Source: Lachnospiraceae bacterium
GTDB taxonomy: Bacteria > Bacillota > Clostridia > Lachnospirales > Lachnospiraceae
Assembly: GCA_910575155.1 (NCBI GenBank)
Contig: CAJTDX010000012.1
Span: 16,830-80,829 of the forward strand
Direction: 5' to 3'
DNA length: 64,000 nucleotides
Shown here: positions 26,134 through 34,948 of the stretch, piece by piece
Layout: each line of letters begins with the position of its first letter
How positions within the stretch are numbered: the stretch's first letter is position 1
The notes under the pieces: generated by a model
The model's database searches: none
What the model was told of the DNA's origin: nothing
Seen by the model: only the letters and a program-made list of their open reading frames with translations
Program-made: the position numbers and the translations under genes

Positions 26134-27108
26134 TTAACAGTTGCTCGCTTCTTTTTCTTCGGGAAGTTCCCAATACCACCCATTGCCTTCCTTTATTGAC
26201 TTAACGCCGAGAGATTTTTTTGCTTTGTCAAGCACTCTTTTTGAGATGCCGATATTCTGTGCTTTCTTTAATATAAGCTGCTGTTGGTATTTCCCATCAG
26301 ACAGGCAATCCATAATTAATTTCTCTGCTTGTTCGGATTTCTTTTCACGGCTGATGCCGTTCAATAAATCATCAATGGAAATGTCGTAATGACCTTTCCA
26401 CACAAATCCAGTTTCTTTATTCAGTTCAAAAGCAATAGGCTCGCCTTCAGGCGCAAGGGAAGATTTTTCATGCGCAACTACTCGTACTTCTTTGTTTTCC
26501 TTGAGCCTGCCGACAATGAGTACGCTTCGTGCCGTTGCTTGGAAGTCGATTGAGCCAAGCCCTCTGTAATTTGCTTTGCCGCCGTGTACTTTATTCAAGT
26601 GTCCGACAAGGATAACGGCACATCCATGTTTTTCCGCTACCCGACCTAACTGCGAAAGGACATTGCGGACTTCGTTTGCCCTGTTCATATCAATTTGAGC
26701 GCCGATATACGCTTGTACGGGGTCTAAAATAATTACCTTTGCGCCCGTTTCAATAATTGCCTGTTCAATTCTTTCATCAAGCATTGAGAGTACAGCTTCC
26801 GACTCGTCAATTACCTTGATTTGCGTACAGTCGGCATCCCCCGCAAGCAGACGGGGCTTAATTGTATCGCCAAGTCCGTCCTCTGCGGTTTGGTAAATAA
26901 TTTTTATCGGCTCACGCTCCGTATCATCACAAGGCAGTTTATCTCCCCTTGATAAGATAGAAGCTAATTGTAAAATCATCATTGTTTTTCCGTCGCCAGG
27001 GTCGCCGTGAACAATGGTTATCTTTCCGTAAGGAATATACGGGTACCAAAGCCACTCGACCTCAGTAGCAAGTATTTCGTCCATATTCAAAATTTTAAGC
27101 TCAGCCAT
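26134..27108 (-). CDS. RepA-like hexameric AAA ATPase
   Basis: A 324-aa RecA-fold ATPase of the AAA_25/RepA type. Walker A is IVHGDPGDGKTMMILQLAS (about 31-49), Walker B is AKVIILDPVQAYIG and the sensor strand is CAVILVGHLNKVHGG. KANYRGLGSIDFQATARS is the characteristic GS-D-QA-R segment. The C-terminal part is winged-helix-like. Such proteins are replicative helicases of small plasmids and elements, suggesting that excised E2 can replicate. ATG 27108 is preferred over the GTG nine bases earlier, because the purine-rich site then lies at normal distance. The stop of the small coupled gene overlaps this start. Confidence 0.88.
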   Translation of the reverse strand: MAELKILNMDEILATEVEWLWYPYIPYGKITIVHGDPGDGKTMMILQLASILSRGDKLPCDDTEREPIKIIYQTAEDGLGDTIKPRLLAGDADCTQIKVIDESEAVLSMLDERIEQAIIETGAKVIILDPVQAYIGAQIDMNRANEVRNVLSQLGRVAEKHGCAVILVGHLNKVHGGKANYRGLGSIDFQATARSVLIVGRLKENKEVRVVAHEKSSLAPEGEPIAFELNKETGFVWKGHYDISIDDLLNGISREKKSEQAEKLIMDCLSDGKYQQQLILKKAQNIGISKRVLDKAKKSLGVKSIKEGNGWYWELPEEKEASNC

Positions 27109-27250
27109 TATAGCCACCGCCTTTTTCTATGAAAAGATTGAATTTTGTGGTTTTTAAGGTTATACTATTATTACTACATTTTTGAATTGGCTGCTCCGTA
27201 TCTGCGCCAACAGATACAACATGGGCAGCCGTTTCTTTTTTATTCGCCAT
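27101..27250 (-). CDS. 49-aa small ORF coupled to mobC-like and repA-like genes
   Basis: An open frame from ATG 27250 to TGA 27103-27101 encoding a 49-residue, weakly basic peptide that begins MANKKETAAHVVSVGADTEQ. Its start lies inside the end of the MobC-like gene (11-bp overlap) and its stop overlaps the start of the RepA-like gene. It thus fills the gap exactly and is translationally coupled at both sides. No family is recognised. The fit to both neighbours is the main evidence that it is a real gene. Confidence 0.5.
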   Translation of the reverse strand: MANKKETAAHVVSVGADTEQPIQKCSNNSITLKTTKFNLFIEKGGGYNG

Positions 27251-27575
27251 CTTCACTTTCTCCTTTCAGCCCGCCAAGGATAACGGCAATCAGCTCGATT
27301 GTGTCAAGCAGTTCTCCATTTACGCCGTCGCCCGCTTCAATCCTCTGCAATTCTGCAAGAACGGCGGCAAGCTCATTGCGGAGTGCCTTATACACCCTCG
27401 GATTGCCCTGCACTACCACGTCTTGGCATAAAAGCCGCCTTATGATATAGTCCTGCTTGGTAAGTCCCGAGAGCCGCACCGCTTTGTCAATCTGCTCACT
27501 TTCTTCGGGAGATACCCGAAAGGCGACGGTTTTATTTCTCCAACGGTTACAGTTGTCTAAATTCTTTGCCGACAT
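27240..27575 (-). CDS. MobC-like relaxosome accessory protein of E2
   Basis: A 111-aa protein with a ribbon-helix-helix start (NKTVAFRVSPEESEQIDKAVRLSGLTKQDYIIRRLL) typical of mobilization accessory proteins, followed by an alpha-helical region. It lies two bases from int and has the same length and position as the E1 protein at 17693-18028. It is expected to bind oriT with MobV. Confidence 0.75.
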   Translation of the reverse strand: MSAKNLDNCNRWRNKTVAFRVSPEESEQIDKAVRLSGLTKQDYIIRRLLCQDVVVQGNPRVYKALRNELAAVLAELQRIEAGDGVNGELLDTIELIAVILGGLKGESEDGE

Positions 27576-27576
27576 A

Positions 27577-28656
27577 TCAAAAATCCCCCTTTCCTAAATC
27601 GTCAAGCCTGTCTGCCATTTCCGCCTGCTTTGACGGAAACAAATGAGCGTAACGGTAAGTGATTTCAATGCTCTCATGCCCTACTCGGTCAGCAATCGCC
27701 ACCGCCGAGAACCCCATGTCAATCAGCAAGCTGATGTGGCTGTGGCGTAAATCGTGAATCCGTATGCGTTTCACCCCTGCGGCTTTTGCGCCCCTGTCCA
27801 TCTCGTGATGGAGATAACTCTTTGTCACTGTGAAAATGCGGTCTTTCTTCTTTAAACCGTACAACATACCGATATATTCCTGCATTTCCTCGCATAGAAA
27901 CTTCGGCATTTTGATTGTACGGTTGCTCTTTTTTGTTTTCGGAGAAGTAATCACATCTTCCCCATGCAGACGCTGATAGGATTTGTTAATCGTGACTGTT
28001 TCCTTATCAAAATTGAAATCAGCAGCGGTCAAAGCTAATAATTCACCCTCTCGGATTCCGCACCAATAGAGCATTTCAAAGGCGTAAAAGGAAACTGGCT
28101 TGTCCATCATTTCATCCGCAAACCTCTTATATTCTTCTTTCGTCCAGAACAGCATTTCCTTGTGTTCCTCACTCCCCATGTTCCCTGCCTTTGCCGCAGG
28201 ATTGGAGCGGAGGTCATAATACCGTACTGCATGGTTGAAGATAGCGGAAAGCTGGTTATGGACGGTTTTCAGATACGTCTGCGAATAGGGATTACGTTTT
28301 TCATCACGGTAGGCAAGCAGCTCATTCTGCCATGCGATGATTTCCTTTGTGCCAATCCCGCTAATTTTCATCTTTCCAAAATACGGAAGAATCTTCGTCC
28401 GAATGATATGCTCCTTTGTCAGCCAAGTGTTTTCTTTCAATCTGTTCTTTACATCATTCGCATAAAGATCTGTAAAGGCTTCAAAGTCCATGTCAAGGTC
28501 AGCGGAATTTTGCAACTGGAATTTCCTCTCCCATTCCTGCGCCTCCCGCTTTGTGGCAAATCCACGCTTGCACTTCTGCTTGCGCTCCCCTTTCCAGTTC
28601 ACATACCGAGCCATCACATACCATGTGCCGTTGCCCTCATTCTTAAATACTGGCAT
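27577..28656 (-). CDS. int: Tyrosine integrase of E2
   Basis: A 359-aa recombinase: an N-terminal arm-binding domain (NGTWYVMARYVNWKGERKQK), a core-binding domain (about 60-155) and a catalytic domain. Arg lies in WCGIREGELLAL, HxxR in RIHDLRHSHISLL, His in DRVGHESIEITYRYAH and Tyr in ITYRYAHLF. It starts one base from the xis stop. The att site 30175-30186 within the guaA end is its predicted target. Confidence 0.93.
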   Translation of the reverse strand: MPVFKNEGNGTWYVMARYVNWKGERKQKCKRGFATKREAQEWERKFQLQNSADLDMDFEAFTDLYANDVKNRLKENTWLTKEHIIRTKILPYFGKMKISGIGTKEIIAWQNELLAYRDEKRNPYSQTYLKTVHNQLSAIFNHAVRYYDLRSNPAAKAGNMGSEEHKEMLFWTKEEYKRFADEMMDKPVSFYAFEMLYWCGIREGELLALTAADFNFDKETVTINKSYQRLHGEDVITSPKTKKSNRTIKMPKFLCEEMQEYIGMLYGLKKKDRIFTVTKSYLHHEMDRGAKAAGVKRIRIHDLRHSHISLLIDMGFSAVAIADRVGHESIEITYRYAHLFPSKQAEMADRLDDLGKGDF

Positions 28657-28857
28657 TTACTCCATCTCCTTTCCCTGTTTCTCTCCTGCTCCGTAGAGCC
28701 TTTCTTGAAAATACTGGCGGTTTACTCTCCCTGCAATCGTGATAAACCCCTGCTCCTTCAGCTCGTCATTTAATTTCTTGATGAGTTTATAGGCATAAGG
28801 CTTTGATACGGAAAGCTCCTGCGCCACCTCGTCCACACGGATAAATTTGTTGTCCAT
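28657..28857 (-). CDS. xis: Excisionase-like HTH protein of E2
   Basis: A 66-aa winged-helix-like protein (RVDEVAQELSVSKPYAYKLIKKLNDELK) resembling the E1 protein at 19094-19288. It directly precedes int and is divergent from the XRE gene. Family members direct excision of Firmicute elements. The 176-bp intergenic region between them holds the XRE promoter (28971-29000). Confidence 0.8.
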   Translation of the reverse strand: MDNKFIRVDEVAQELSVSKPYAYKLIKKLNDELKEQGFITIAGRVNRQYFQERLYGAGEKQGKEME

Positions 28858-28970
28858 ACAACCTCTCCTTTCTCTTTCTAAGCGTTTTTGCTTAATCCAT
28901 AATACTAAACATTTTTGCTACTGTCAATAGGCTTACAAGAAAATATTAAACTTTTTTGTTTCGCTTATGC

Positions 28971-29000
28971 TTGATTTTTTCTAAACATATATGCTATACT
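28971..29000 (+). promoter_or_regulatory. Promoter of XRE gene in E2
   Basis: TTGATT (28971-28976) and TATACT (28995-29000) with 18-base spacing, 33 bases before the start codon. Nearly identical to 8-37. Confidence 0.6.
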
Positions 29001-29033
29001 CCTTATAAACATACGAACAAGGAGTGAAACATT

Positions 29034-29561
29034 ATGGCGATTGGAGAAAGAATACATTTTTTCCGCATCATGCGGGGCATGACACAGAAATACCTTGGTA
29101 TGCTTGTCGGTTTTCCCGAACGGAGCGCAGACGTGCGTCTGGCACAGTACGAAACAGGCTCTCGTAAGCCAAAAGCAGAGCTTACTGCTGCACTGGCACA
29201 GGCTTTGGACGTTGCACCGCAAGCACTGGACATACCCGACATTGACAGCTACATCGGGCTTATGCACACCTTATTTACCCTAGAGGACATTTACGGTCTT
29301 ACCGTCAGTGAATCAGACGGTGAAATTTGCTTAAAAGTCAACAAAAACAAAAATAAGGATGCCGCCGAACTGCTGAAAATGCTCTCTGCTTGGAAAGAAC
29401 AAGCAGACAAGCTCTCTGATGAGGAAATCAGCAGGGAAGATTACGACCAGTGGCGGTACAATTATCCGAAATTTGACACCACGCAGCATTGGGCGAAAAT
29501 TCCCTCTAAAGAATTAAGTGATGCCTTAGTTGAAACATTCAACGACCGATTAAAAAATTAA
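29034..29561 (+). CDS. XRE-family HTH regulator of E2
   Basis: A 175-aa protein differing from 71-601 at only about a dozen residues (for example Asp to Glu after KPKA, Cys to Ser in LLKML). The N-terminal helix-turn-helix and the DYDQWRYNYPKF C-terminal motif are the same. AAGGAG precedes the start. Divergent from xis-int, it is the likely switch for element excision. The PNPOx-like gene follows at 17 bp on the same strand, a gene absent at the matching place in E0. Confidence 0.9.
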   Translation: MAIGERIHFFRIMRGMTQKYLGMLVGFPERSADVRLAQYETGSRKPKAELTAALAQALDVAPQALDIPDIDSYIGLMHTLFTLEDIYGLTVSESDGEICLKVNKNKNKDAAELLKMLSAWKEQADKLSDEEISREDYDQWRYNYPKFDTTQHWAKIPSKELSDALVETFNDRLKN

Positions 29562-29578
29562 TACATGGAGGTATGCAA

Positions 29579-29950
29579 ATGAGCCAAATATACAACTTCA
29601 TAAAAGAATGTGGTACATTTTTTGTATTAACTTTTAATAATGACTTTCCAGCAGGCAGACCGTTTGGCGCAATTATGGAATACAATAACAACTTATACAT
29701 TTCCACCTCGGACACAAAATCAGTTTATAAACAGCTTGCCAAACATAACAAAATTCAGATAGTCGCACTGAAAAACGGTACACGGGACTGGGTAAGGGTA
29801 AGCGGCATAGCAACCGAATGTGTTGAACCAACCATCAAGAAAAGGATGTTAGAGGAATGTCCTGTATTAACAAAACACTTTTCTTCGGCAGATGCTCCCC
29901 ATTACAGCCTCTTTCAAGTTGAAATCGTAAACAGCGAATTTTATTCGTAA
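29579..29950 (+). CDS. Pyridoxamine 5'-phosphate oxidase-like (PNPOx) protein
   Basis: A 123-aa split-barrel flavin-binding protein: FFVLTFNNDFPAGRPFGAIM at the start, NNNLYISTSDTKSVYKQLAKHNKI in the middle and FQVEIVNSEFYS at the end, all standard for the short PNPOx-like group. These proteins may bind FMN or F420; the substrate is unknown. ATG 29579 is preferred over the ATG six bases earlier because GGAGG then has seven-base spacing. It sits between the XRE gene and the attachment site, an insertion relative to E0. Confidence 0.85.
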   Translation: MSQIYNFIKECGTFFVLTFNNDFPAGRPFGAIMEYNNNLYISTSDTKSVYKQLAKHNKIQIVALKNGTRDWVRVSGIATECVEPTIKKRMLEECPVLTKHFSSADAPHYSLFQVEIVNSEFYS

Positions 29951-29959
29951 GCGACAAAA

Positions 29960-30001
29960 AACGCCCTCAGCCATGAGTTCCTACCCACAGCTAAGGGCGT
30001 T
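29960..30001 (+). terminator. Terminator-like hairpin at E2 right end
   Basis: AACGCCCTCAGC (29960-29971) with GCTAAGGGCGTT (29990-30001), one mispair, followed by a T-containing tail. Counterpart of 616-657. Confidence 0.6.
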
Positions 30002-30096
30002 TCTAATATGGATTTATGCCAGCCGTCCAAACCTCTTGCAAATCATTCCCCCACCAACAAACCACTTGACAGCAAGAATAATCGCACGCAAACGAC

Positions 30097-30114
30097 TGTT
30101 ATCAATTTGTTATC
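30097..30114 (+). repeat. E2 right arm repeat
   Basis: TGTTATCAATTTGTTATC, identical to 752-769 and one mismatch from 20215-20232. It lies about 60 bp inside the attachment site. Confidence 0.5.
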
Positions 30115-30174
30115 AAAAGACCTTTCCAAAGCCCGCAAACCCGCATAAACACCGGATTCACTAAGCATTTTTGT

Positions 30175-30186
30175 TTATTCGAACTC
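30175..30186 (-). other. Attachment site at the guaA 3' end
   Basis: GAGTTCGAATAA on the minus strand, the last three sense codons and the stop codon of guaA. The E2 integrase-side end joins here without destroying the gene, a known strategy of guaA-targeting islands. Confidence 0.7.
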
Positions 30187-31716
30187 AATCGTCCCCGGCG
30201 GCTTCCCCGTACAATCATAAACCACCCTGTTAACCCCATTCACCTCATTCACAATCCGATTAGTCACCTTATTCAAAACCTCCCAGGGAAGCTGGGCCGC
30301 ATCTGCTGTCATAAAATCACTCGTATTTACCGCACGCAGCGCCACTGCATAGTCATACGTCCTGAAATCCCCCATAACCCCCACCGAACGCATATTAGTC
30401 AACGCCGCAAAATACTGACCAAGGCTCTTGTCCAATCCAGCTTTGGCAATCTCTTCACGATAAATAAAATCTGCCTCCTGGACAATCTTCACCTTCTCCT
30501 CCGTCACTTCCCCTATAATACGAATTCCAAGACCCGGACCAGGGAACGGCTGGCGAAATACCAAATGTTCGGGAATCCCCAGTTCCAGTCCCGCTTTGCG
30601 GACCTCATCTTTAAACAGCATCCGCAGCGGTTCAATAATCTCCTTGAAATCCACGACATCCGGAAGTCCCCCCACATTGTGGTGAGATTTAATAACGGCA
30701 GATTTCCCAAGCCCCGACTCAATAACATCCGGATAAATAGTTCCCTGTACCAGATAATCTACCGCGCCAATCTTCTTTGCTTCCTCCTCAAATACCCGGA
30801 TAAATTCCGCGCCGATAATTTTACGCTTTTCTTCAGGTTCTGTAACACCCTTTAATTTATCATAATATCTCTGCTGCGCATTCACACGAATAAAATTAAG
30901 TTCATAAGAACCATTGGAACCAAATACCGCCTCCACTTCATCCCCTTCATTTTTCCGGAGAAGACCATGATCTACAAAAACACAGGTCAGCTGCCTCCCA
31001 ACCGCTTTGGAGAGCAAAACTGCTGCAACAGAAGAATCCACTCCGCCGGACAGCGCGCAGAGCACCTTGCCCTCCCCGATCCGCTTGCGCAGATTCTGAA
31101 TCGTTGTCTCCACGAAAGAATCCATCTTCCAGTCCCCACAGCACCCGCAAACCTTATAGACGAAATTAGAAAGCATTTTCATACCTTCTGCCGTATGCAT
31201 AACTTCAGGATGAAACTGCGTCGCATACAAATTCCGTTCCGGACAAGCCATTGCGGCAACCGGACACACGGAAGTACGCGCTGTAACTTTAAATCCCTCC
31301 GGAGCTGTCTCAATATAATCTGTATGACTCATCCAGCACACAGTTTTTTCTGACACTCCCTCAAAAATAACATCTGCTGCATTTATCTCCACTTCTGTGT
31401 AACCATACTCGCTAACCGGAGCTGTTTTAACCACGCCGCCCAGAGTATGCGCTATCACTTGCGCGCCATAACAAATACCAAGAATCGGAATCCCCAACTC
31501 AAAAATTTCTTTCTCATAACGGGGAGATGTTTCATCATAAACACTATTAGGACCTCCCGTAAAAATAATTCCTTTTGGCTCCAGATCTTTGATCTCATCC
31601 AAACTCACAGTATATGGTTTTACTTCACAATAAACATTACATTCCCGCACACGCCGTGCAATGAGCTGATTGTACTGCCCGCCAAAATCAAGAACAATTA
31701 CTGTTTCTTTTTTCAA
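30175..31716 (-). CDS. guaA: GMP synthase (glutamine-hydrolysing)
   Basis: A 513-aa enzyme that converts XMP, ATP and glutamine to GMP in the cytoplasm. The glutamine amidotransferase domain (about 1-190) has the nucleophile elbow [11 protein letters not shown] and the YATQFHPEV His/Glu pair. The ATP-pyrophosphatase domain has the P-loop [15 protein letters not shown], and the C-terminal dimerisation domain ends in [11 protein letters not shown]. The length is normal for the family. The last codons form the attachment site of E2. A clear gap (31717-31976) separates it from leuA; no purine riboswitch was recognised there. Confidence 0.97.
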   Translation of the reverse strand: MKKETVIVLDFGGQYNQLIARRVRECNVYCEVKPYTVSLDEIKDLEPKGIIFTGGPNSVYDETSPRYEKEIFELGIPILGICYGAQVIAHTLGGVVKTAPVSEYGYTEVEINAADVIFEGVSEKTVCWMSHTDYIETAPEGFKVTARTSVCPVAAMACPERNLYATQFHPEVMHTAEGMKMLSNFVYKVCGCCGDWKMDSFVETTIQNLRKRIGEGKVLCALSGGVDSSVAAVLLSKAVGRQLTCVFVDHGLLRKNEGDEVEAVFGSNGSYELNFIRVNAQQRYYDKLKGVTEPEEKRKIIGAEFIRVFEEEAKKIGAVDYLVQGTIYPDVIESGLGKSAVIKSHHNVGGLPDVVDFKEIIEPLRMLFKDEVRKAGLELGIPEHLVFRQPFPGPGLGIRIIGEVTEEKVKIVQEADFIYREEIAKAGLDKSLGQYFAALTNMRSVGVMGDFRTYDYAVALRAVNTSDFMTADAAQLPWEVLNKVTNRIVNEVNGVNRVVYDCTGKPPGTIEFE

Positions 31717-31976
31717 TGCTCTTTCCTCCTGTATTTTCTGCCTCTGAACAACCCTGCCAAAGAACGCAGAAATTATCCTGTCTTTTCCCCTATTATATAG
31801 AAGGTTGTTCGTATTTACAAGAAAAACATCCCAAATACCTCCGAATTTTACGCTGGCTCATACTCCTGCAAACCCGCATGGCATTTGCGGCTGTAATGTC
31901 TACTCTAAGAATATTCCAACTTCTTCTCTTTGTGAATTTATCTGTCTTATTACTCTCACACGTATCTGTATATCCA

Positions 31977-33977
31977 CTATTTTACTCCCTGGCAGCTATT
32001 GCGAAACTGCACAGGCGTCATGTCATACTTTTTCTTAAACATACGGTTAAAATGCTCCACATTCTGATATCCCACGTTGTCCGCGACATTTTCTACCGTC
32101 ATACTGGTATTCTTCAACAGGGTACGCGCTTTCTTCATACGGACATTTTTCACAATTTCCCCAAAAGTCTTCCCTGATTTCTCCTTAATATATTTCGATA
32201 AATAAGGCTTCGACAAATGCTGCATTTCCGCCAGCTCATCCAAAGTTACTGTCAGATAATGCTCCTGAATATAGTTCATAATCTCATTCAGCCGCTCATC
32301 CCGGCAATGTTCATTCTGCTGAATCTGTTCCAATTTATTGACCGCCACGCACAACGCTTCAATCGAAGAAGAAATGATATCTTCATCAACTCCGACGCCC
32401 CAGTACAAACGGTTATTACAGGAAATCCCCACATAAGAAACAGCCTTTGCCGAAGACCCTTTGGACATAGAATGTTCCTCATAAACAGACAATTCATAAC
32501 TGATATTAAAATATTGTTTTAAAGCGTTGCTCACCGCGTCAAGGCGGCCATTTCCAGTTCCGGTCACCGTCCGCGCCTGTCCATTATGAGAGATCACAGC
32601 TTCCGCCAGAATACCGTCCTTCTGTTTAAAATGACACTCTGGTATCTGAAAATAAGGCATATTACTCACATAATGCTCCTCAAAAATCTGATATATCAAT
32701 TGAGGAGAAAGCTCCATATGGCGGCGGTCAGAAACTCCTTTAATCGTATAGCCGACTTCTTCCCGCATCTTTTCCGGAATCATAATTCCATAATTTTGTT
32801 TTAAAATGTAGGCAACGCCTCCCTTGCCAGACTGGCTGTTGATTCGTATCACATCTGAATCATACGTACGCCCCACATCCTTAGGATCAATCGGAAGATA
32901 AGGCACTGTCCATGACTTCGACAAATTCTGTTCCCGACAGGCCATACCTTTGGCAATGGCATCCTGATGGGAACCGGAAAAAGCTGTAAATACCAGTTCC
33001 CCGGCATAAGGCTGCCTGGGGGAAACCTGCATACGCGTACAACGCTCATATATTTCCGCAATTCTGGACATATTGCTAAAATCCAGCCTGGGATCCACGC
33101 CATGCGAAAACATATTCATGGCAAGTGTGACAATATCCACATTTCCAGTGCGTTCCCCATTTCCGAACAAAGTACCCTCAATCCGGTCGGCGCCGGCAAG
33201 TATTCCAAATTCCGCATCACAAATCCCAACCCCCCGGTCATTATGAGGGTGAAGAGAGAGTACCACATGGTCACGAAAATGCAGATGCTTACTCATAAAT
33301 TCCACCTGACCTGCAAAAATATGAGGCATCGCATTTTCCACAGTAGTCGGCAGATTGATAATAACCTTTTTTTCCGAAGTTGGCTGCCAGATGTCCAGCA
33401 CTGCATTACACACTTCCAACGCGTAATCAATCTCTGTCCCGGAAAAACTTTCCGGGCTGTATTCAAAAGTAAAATTGCCTTCTGTCTCGTCAGCAAGCTG
33501 TTTTAACAGCTTGGCTCCCTCCACGGCAATCTCCTTAATCTCTTCTTTGCTCTTTTTGAATACCTGCTCCCGCTGCGCCAGCGAAGTGGAATTATACAAA
33601 TGCACCACTGCATGGGGCGCGCCCTTTACTGCCTCAAACGTCTTACGGATAATATGCTCCCTGGCCTGCGTCAGTACCTGCACAGTCACATCCTCCGGAA
33701 TCATATCCCGCTCAATTAAAGTTCTCATAAAATTGTATTCCGTATCAGAAGCGGCCGGAAATCCCACCTCAATTTCCTTAAAACCAACTTCCACCAAAAG
33801 CTGGAAAAATTCCAGCTTTTCCTCCAGGCTCATAGGTTCTATTAAAGCCTGGTTTCCATCCCTTAAATCCACGCTGCACCACACAGGCGGATTAGTAATA
33901 TATTCCTTCTTTACCCAGTCGTAGGTTACTTCCGGCGGCATAAAATATTGTCTTTCATATTTCTCAAAATTCTTCAT
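31977..33977 (-). CDS. leuA: 2-isopropylmalate synthase fused to an AraC-type HTH domain
   Basis: A 666-aa fusion. The first 545 residues are the long form of LeuA, which condenses acetyl-CoA with 2-oxoisovalerate as the first step of leucine synthesis. [33 protein letters not shown] and [19 protein letters not shown] are the HMGL-like catalytic motifs, and the LeuA regulatory dimer domain follows (about 430-540). Residues 563-666 are an AraC/XylS DNA-binding domain with both helix-turn-helix units ([21 protein letters not shown] and [26 protein letters not shown]). The start ATG 33977 has GGAGG eight bases ahead. A T-box leader precedes the gene. Confidence 0.93.
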   Translation of the reverse strand: MKNFEKYERQYFMPPEVTYDWVKKEYITNPPVWCSVDLRDGNQALIEPMSLEEKLEFFQLLVEVGFKEIEVGFPAASDTEYNFMRTLIERDMIPEDVTVQVLTQAREHIIRKTFEAVKGAPHAVVHLYNSTSLAQREQVFKKSKEEIKEIAVEGAKLLKQLADETEGNFTFEYSPESFSGTEIDYALEVCNAVLDIWQPTSEKKVIINLPTTVENAMPHIFAGQVEFMSKHLHFRDHVVLSLHPHNDRGVGICDAEFGILAGADRIEGTLFGNGERTGNVDIVTLAMNMFSHGVDPRLDFSNMSRIAEIYERCTRMQVSPRQPYAGELVFTAFSGSHQDAIAKGMACREQNLSKSWTVPYLPIDPKDVGRTYDSDVIRINSQSGKGGVAYILKQNYGIMIPEKMREEVGYTIKGVSDRRHMELSPQLIYQIFEEHYVSNMPYFQIPECHFKQKDGILAEAVISHNGQARTVTGTGNGRLDAVSNALKQYFNISYELSVYEEHSMSKGSSAKAVSYVGISCNNRLYWGVGVDEDIISSSIEALCVAVNKLEQIQQNEHCRDERLNEIMNYIQEHYLTVTLDELAEMQHLSKPYLSKYIKEKSGKTFGEIVKNVRMKKARTLLKNTSMTVENVADNVGYQNVEHFNRMFKKKYDMTPVQFRNSCQGVK

Positions 33978-34017
33978 CTTCCATTCCTCCATTATTGTAA
34001 AAAAGCAGAAACAAAAA

Positions 34018-34388
34018 ATCCTTCGCATCTACTATCCGAAGATAATAGAGACGAAAGATATATTCATCCTGCGCGATACCACTCTACTTCATGTTTCCAT
34101 GCTCTCATCTGCACTCCATATCTATCCTGACAACCCGTTTTTCCGACAGCAGAATACATCCATTTCCATGCTTATCTCTGTAACGGGAGAACCCGTCCTG
34201 GCTTACTTCATCCTAATTTCAAAATACCCATTCTCCTGTCTGGGCAGAACTCCTTCAGCCGGAAGCTCCAAGGCCAGTTCACTGCATCGTCACTGTCATC
34301 TTCCACCACCGACAACTCTCTGTAAGCTCTTTTGCAGCTACTTTTCCTCTTCTTCGCTTTTCACAGGTTTTATCTTAACACAGTTCAT
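34018..34388 (-). promoter_or_regulatory. T-box leader upstream of leuA
   Basis: On the minus strand the leader contains an AGAGAG...GGTGGTGGAA stem-I segment around 34299-34325. The canonical T-box AGAGTGGTATCGCG lies at 34072-34085, and a hairpin CTTCG/CGAAG (34021-34041) followed by a T-run acts as terminator just before the leuA ribosome site. This is the tRNA-sensing riboswitch architecture. A leucine specifier is expected from the gene but I could not assign the codon. A weak -10-like TATACA lies at 34400-34395. It fills most of the 34029-34498 gap. Confidence 0.8.
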
Positions 34389-34488
34389 TCTCCTTGTATA
34401 GTGATATATTTAATCATTTTTCTTGATATATTTTAACTTCCATATAGAAACACGTCTTCTCTTATAATACAAAAATTTTTTCATTTAA

Positions 34489-34509
34489 GGGCTGCTTATT
34501 AAACAGCCC
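34489..34509. terminator. Hairpin at the end of spoIIID
   Basis: GGGCTG (34489-34494) and CAGCCC (34504-34509) form a short stem with the spoIIID stop codon in the loop. A T-rich tail lies downstream on the minus strand. Confidence 0.45.
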
Positions 34510-34777
34510 CTTTTTGATGAAGATATTTCTCTCTGGTCGCCAACCCACCCCGGATATGCCTCTCTGATTTATTTACATCCAGTACCTTGCGTGCCTGAGA
34601 GGCAAGGGCAGGATTAATCTGCACAAGACGTTCTGTCACATCTTTATGCACCGTACTCTTACTGATTCCAAACTTTTTTGCCGTCTGACGCACAGTTGCA
34701 TTTTCTTCAATAATATAATTGGCAATATTAACGGCACGCTCTTCTATGTATCCTTTCAACGAAATTCCCTCATACAT
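34499..34777 (-). CDS. spoIIID: Stage III sporulation transcription factor SpoIIID
   Basis: A 92-aa DNA-binding protein of the mother cell that switches the sigma-E to sigma-K programme. ANYIIEENATVRQTAKKFGISKSTVHKDV is the diagnostic helix-turn-helix, followed by the basic tail GGLATREKYLHQKG. The length matches family members. It indicates an endospore-forming host. It is monocistronic between the T-box leader of leuA and the chemoreceptor gene. Confidence 0.95.
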   Translation of the reverse strand: MYEGISLKGYIEERAVNIANYIIEENATVRQTAKKFGISKSTVHKDVTERLVQINPALASQARKVLDVNKSERHIRGGLATREKYLHQKGAV

Positions 34778-34948
34778 TGCTTTTTTTATAATGTATGAGA
34801 ATTCAACGCCAGTTATGACTTAGGATTCACATAGTTTCTTTATTTACCTGTACCTGACATATTGGCTCCTGCTTCTTCCACGGTTTTATCCGGCAGAACA
34901 AAGGACAGCCCATACCTGACTGTATGCAGTCATTCCGTCTAATTACTG

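Larger units (their letters stand above)
20103..30186. mobile_element. Integrated mobilizable element E2 (about 10.1 kb)
   Basis: It is bounded by attachment sites 20103-20114 and 30175-30186, with arm repeats TGTTATC-type inside both ends (20215-20232, 30097-30114). It carries int, xis, an XRE regulator, MobV, a MobC-like protein, a RepA-like ATPase, TnpV and an oriT candidate. Cargo is a KilA-N protein, a membrane protein, three GNATs, an MBL-fold hydrolase and a PNPOx-like protein. There are no conjugation pore genes, so it is an IME. Confidence 0.75.

Noticed and set aside
31717..31976. Purine riboswitch ahead of guaA
   Set aside because: No conserved TATA/TCTACC-type core was found on the minus strand.
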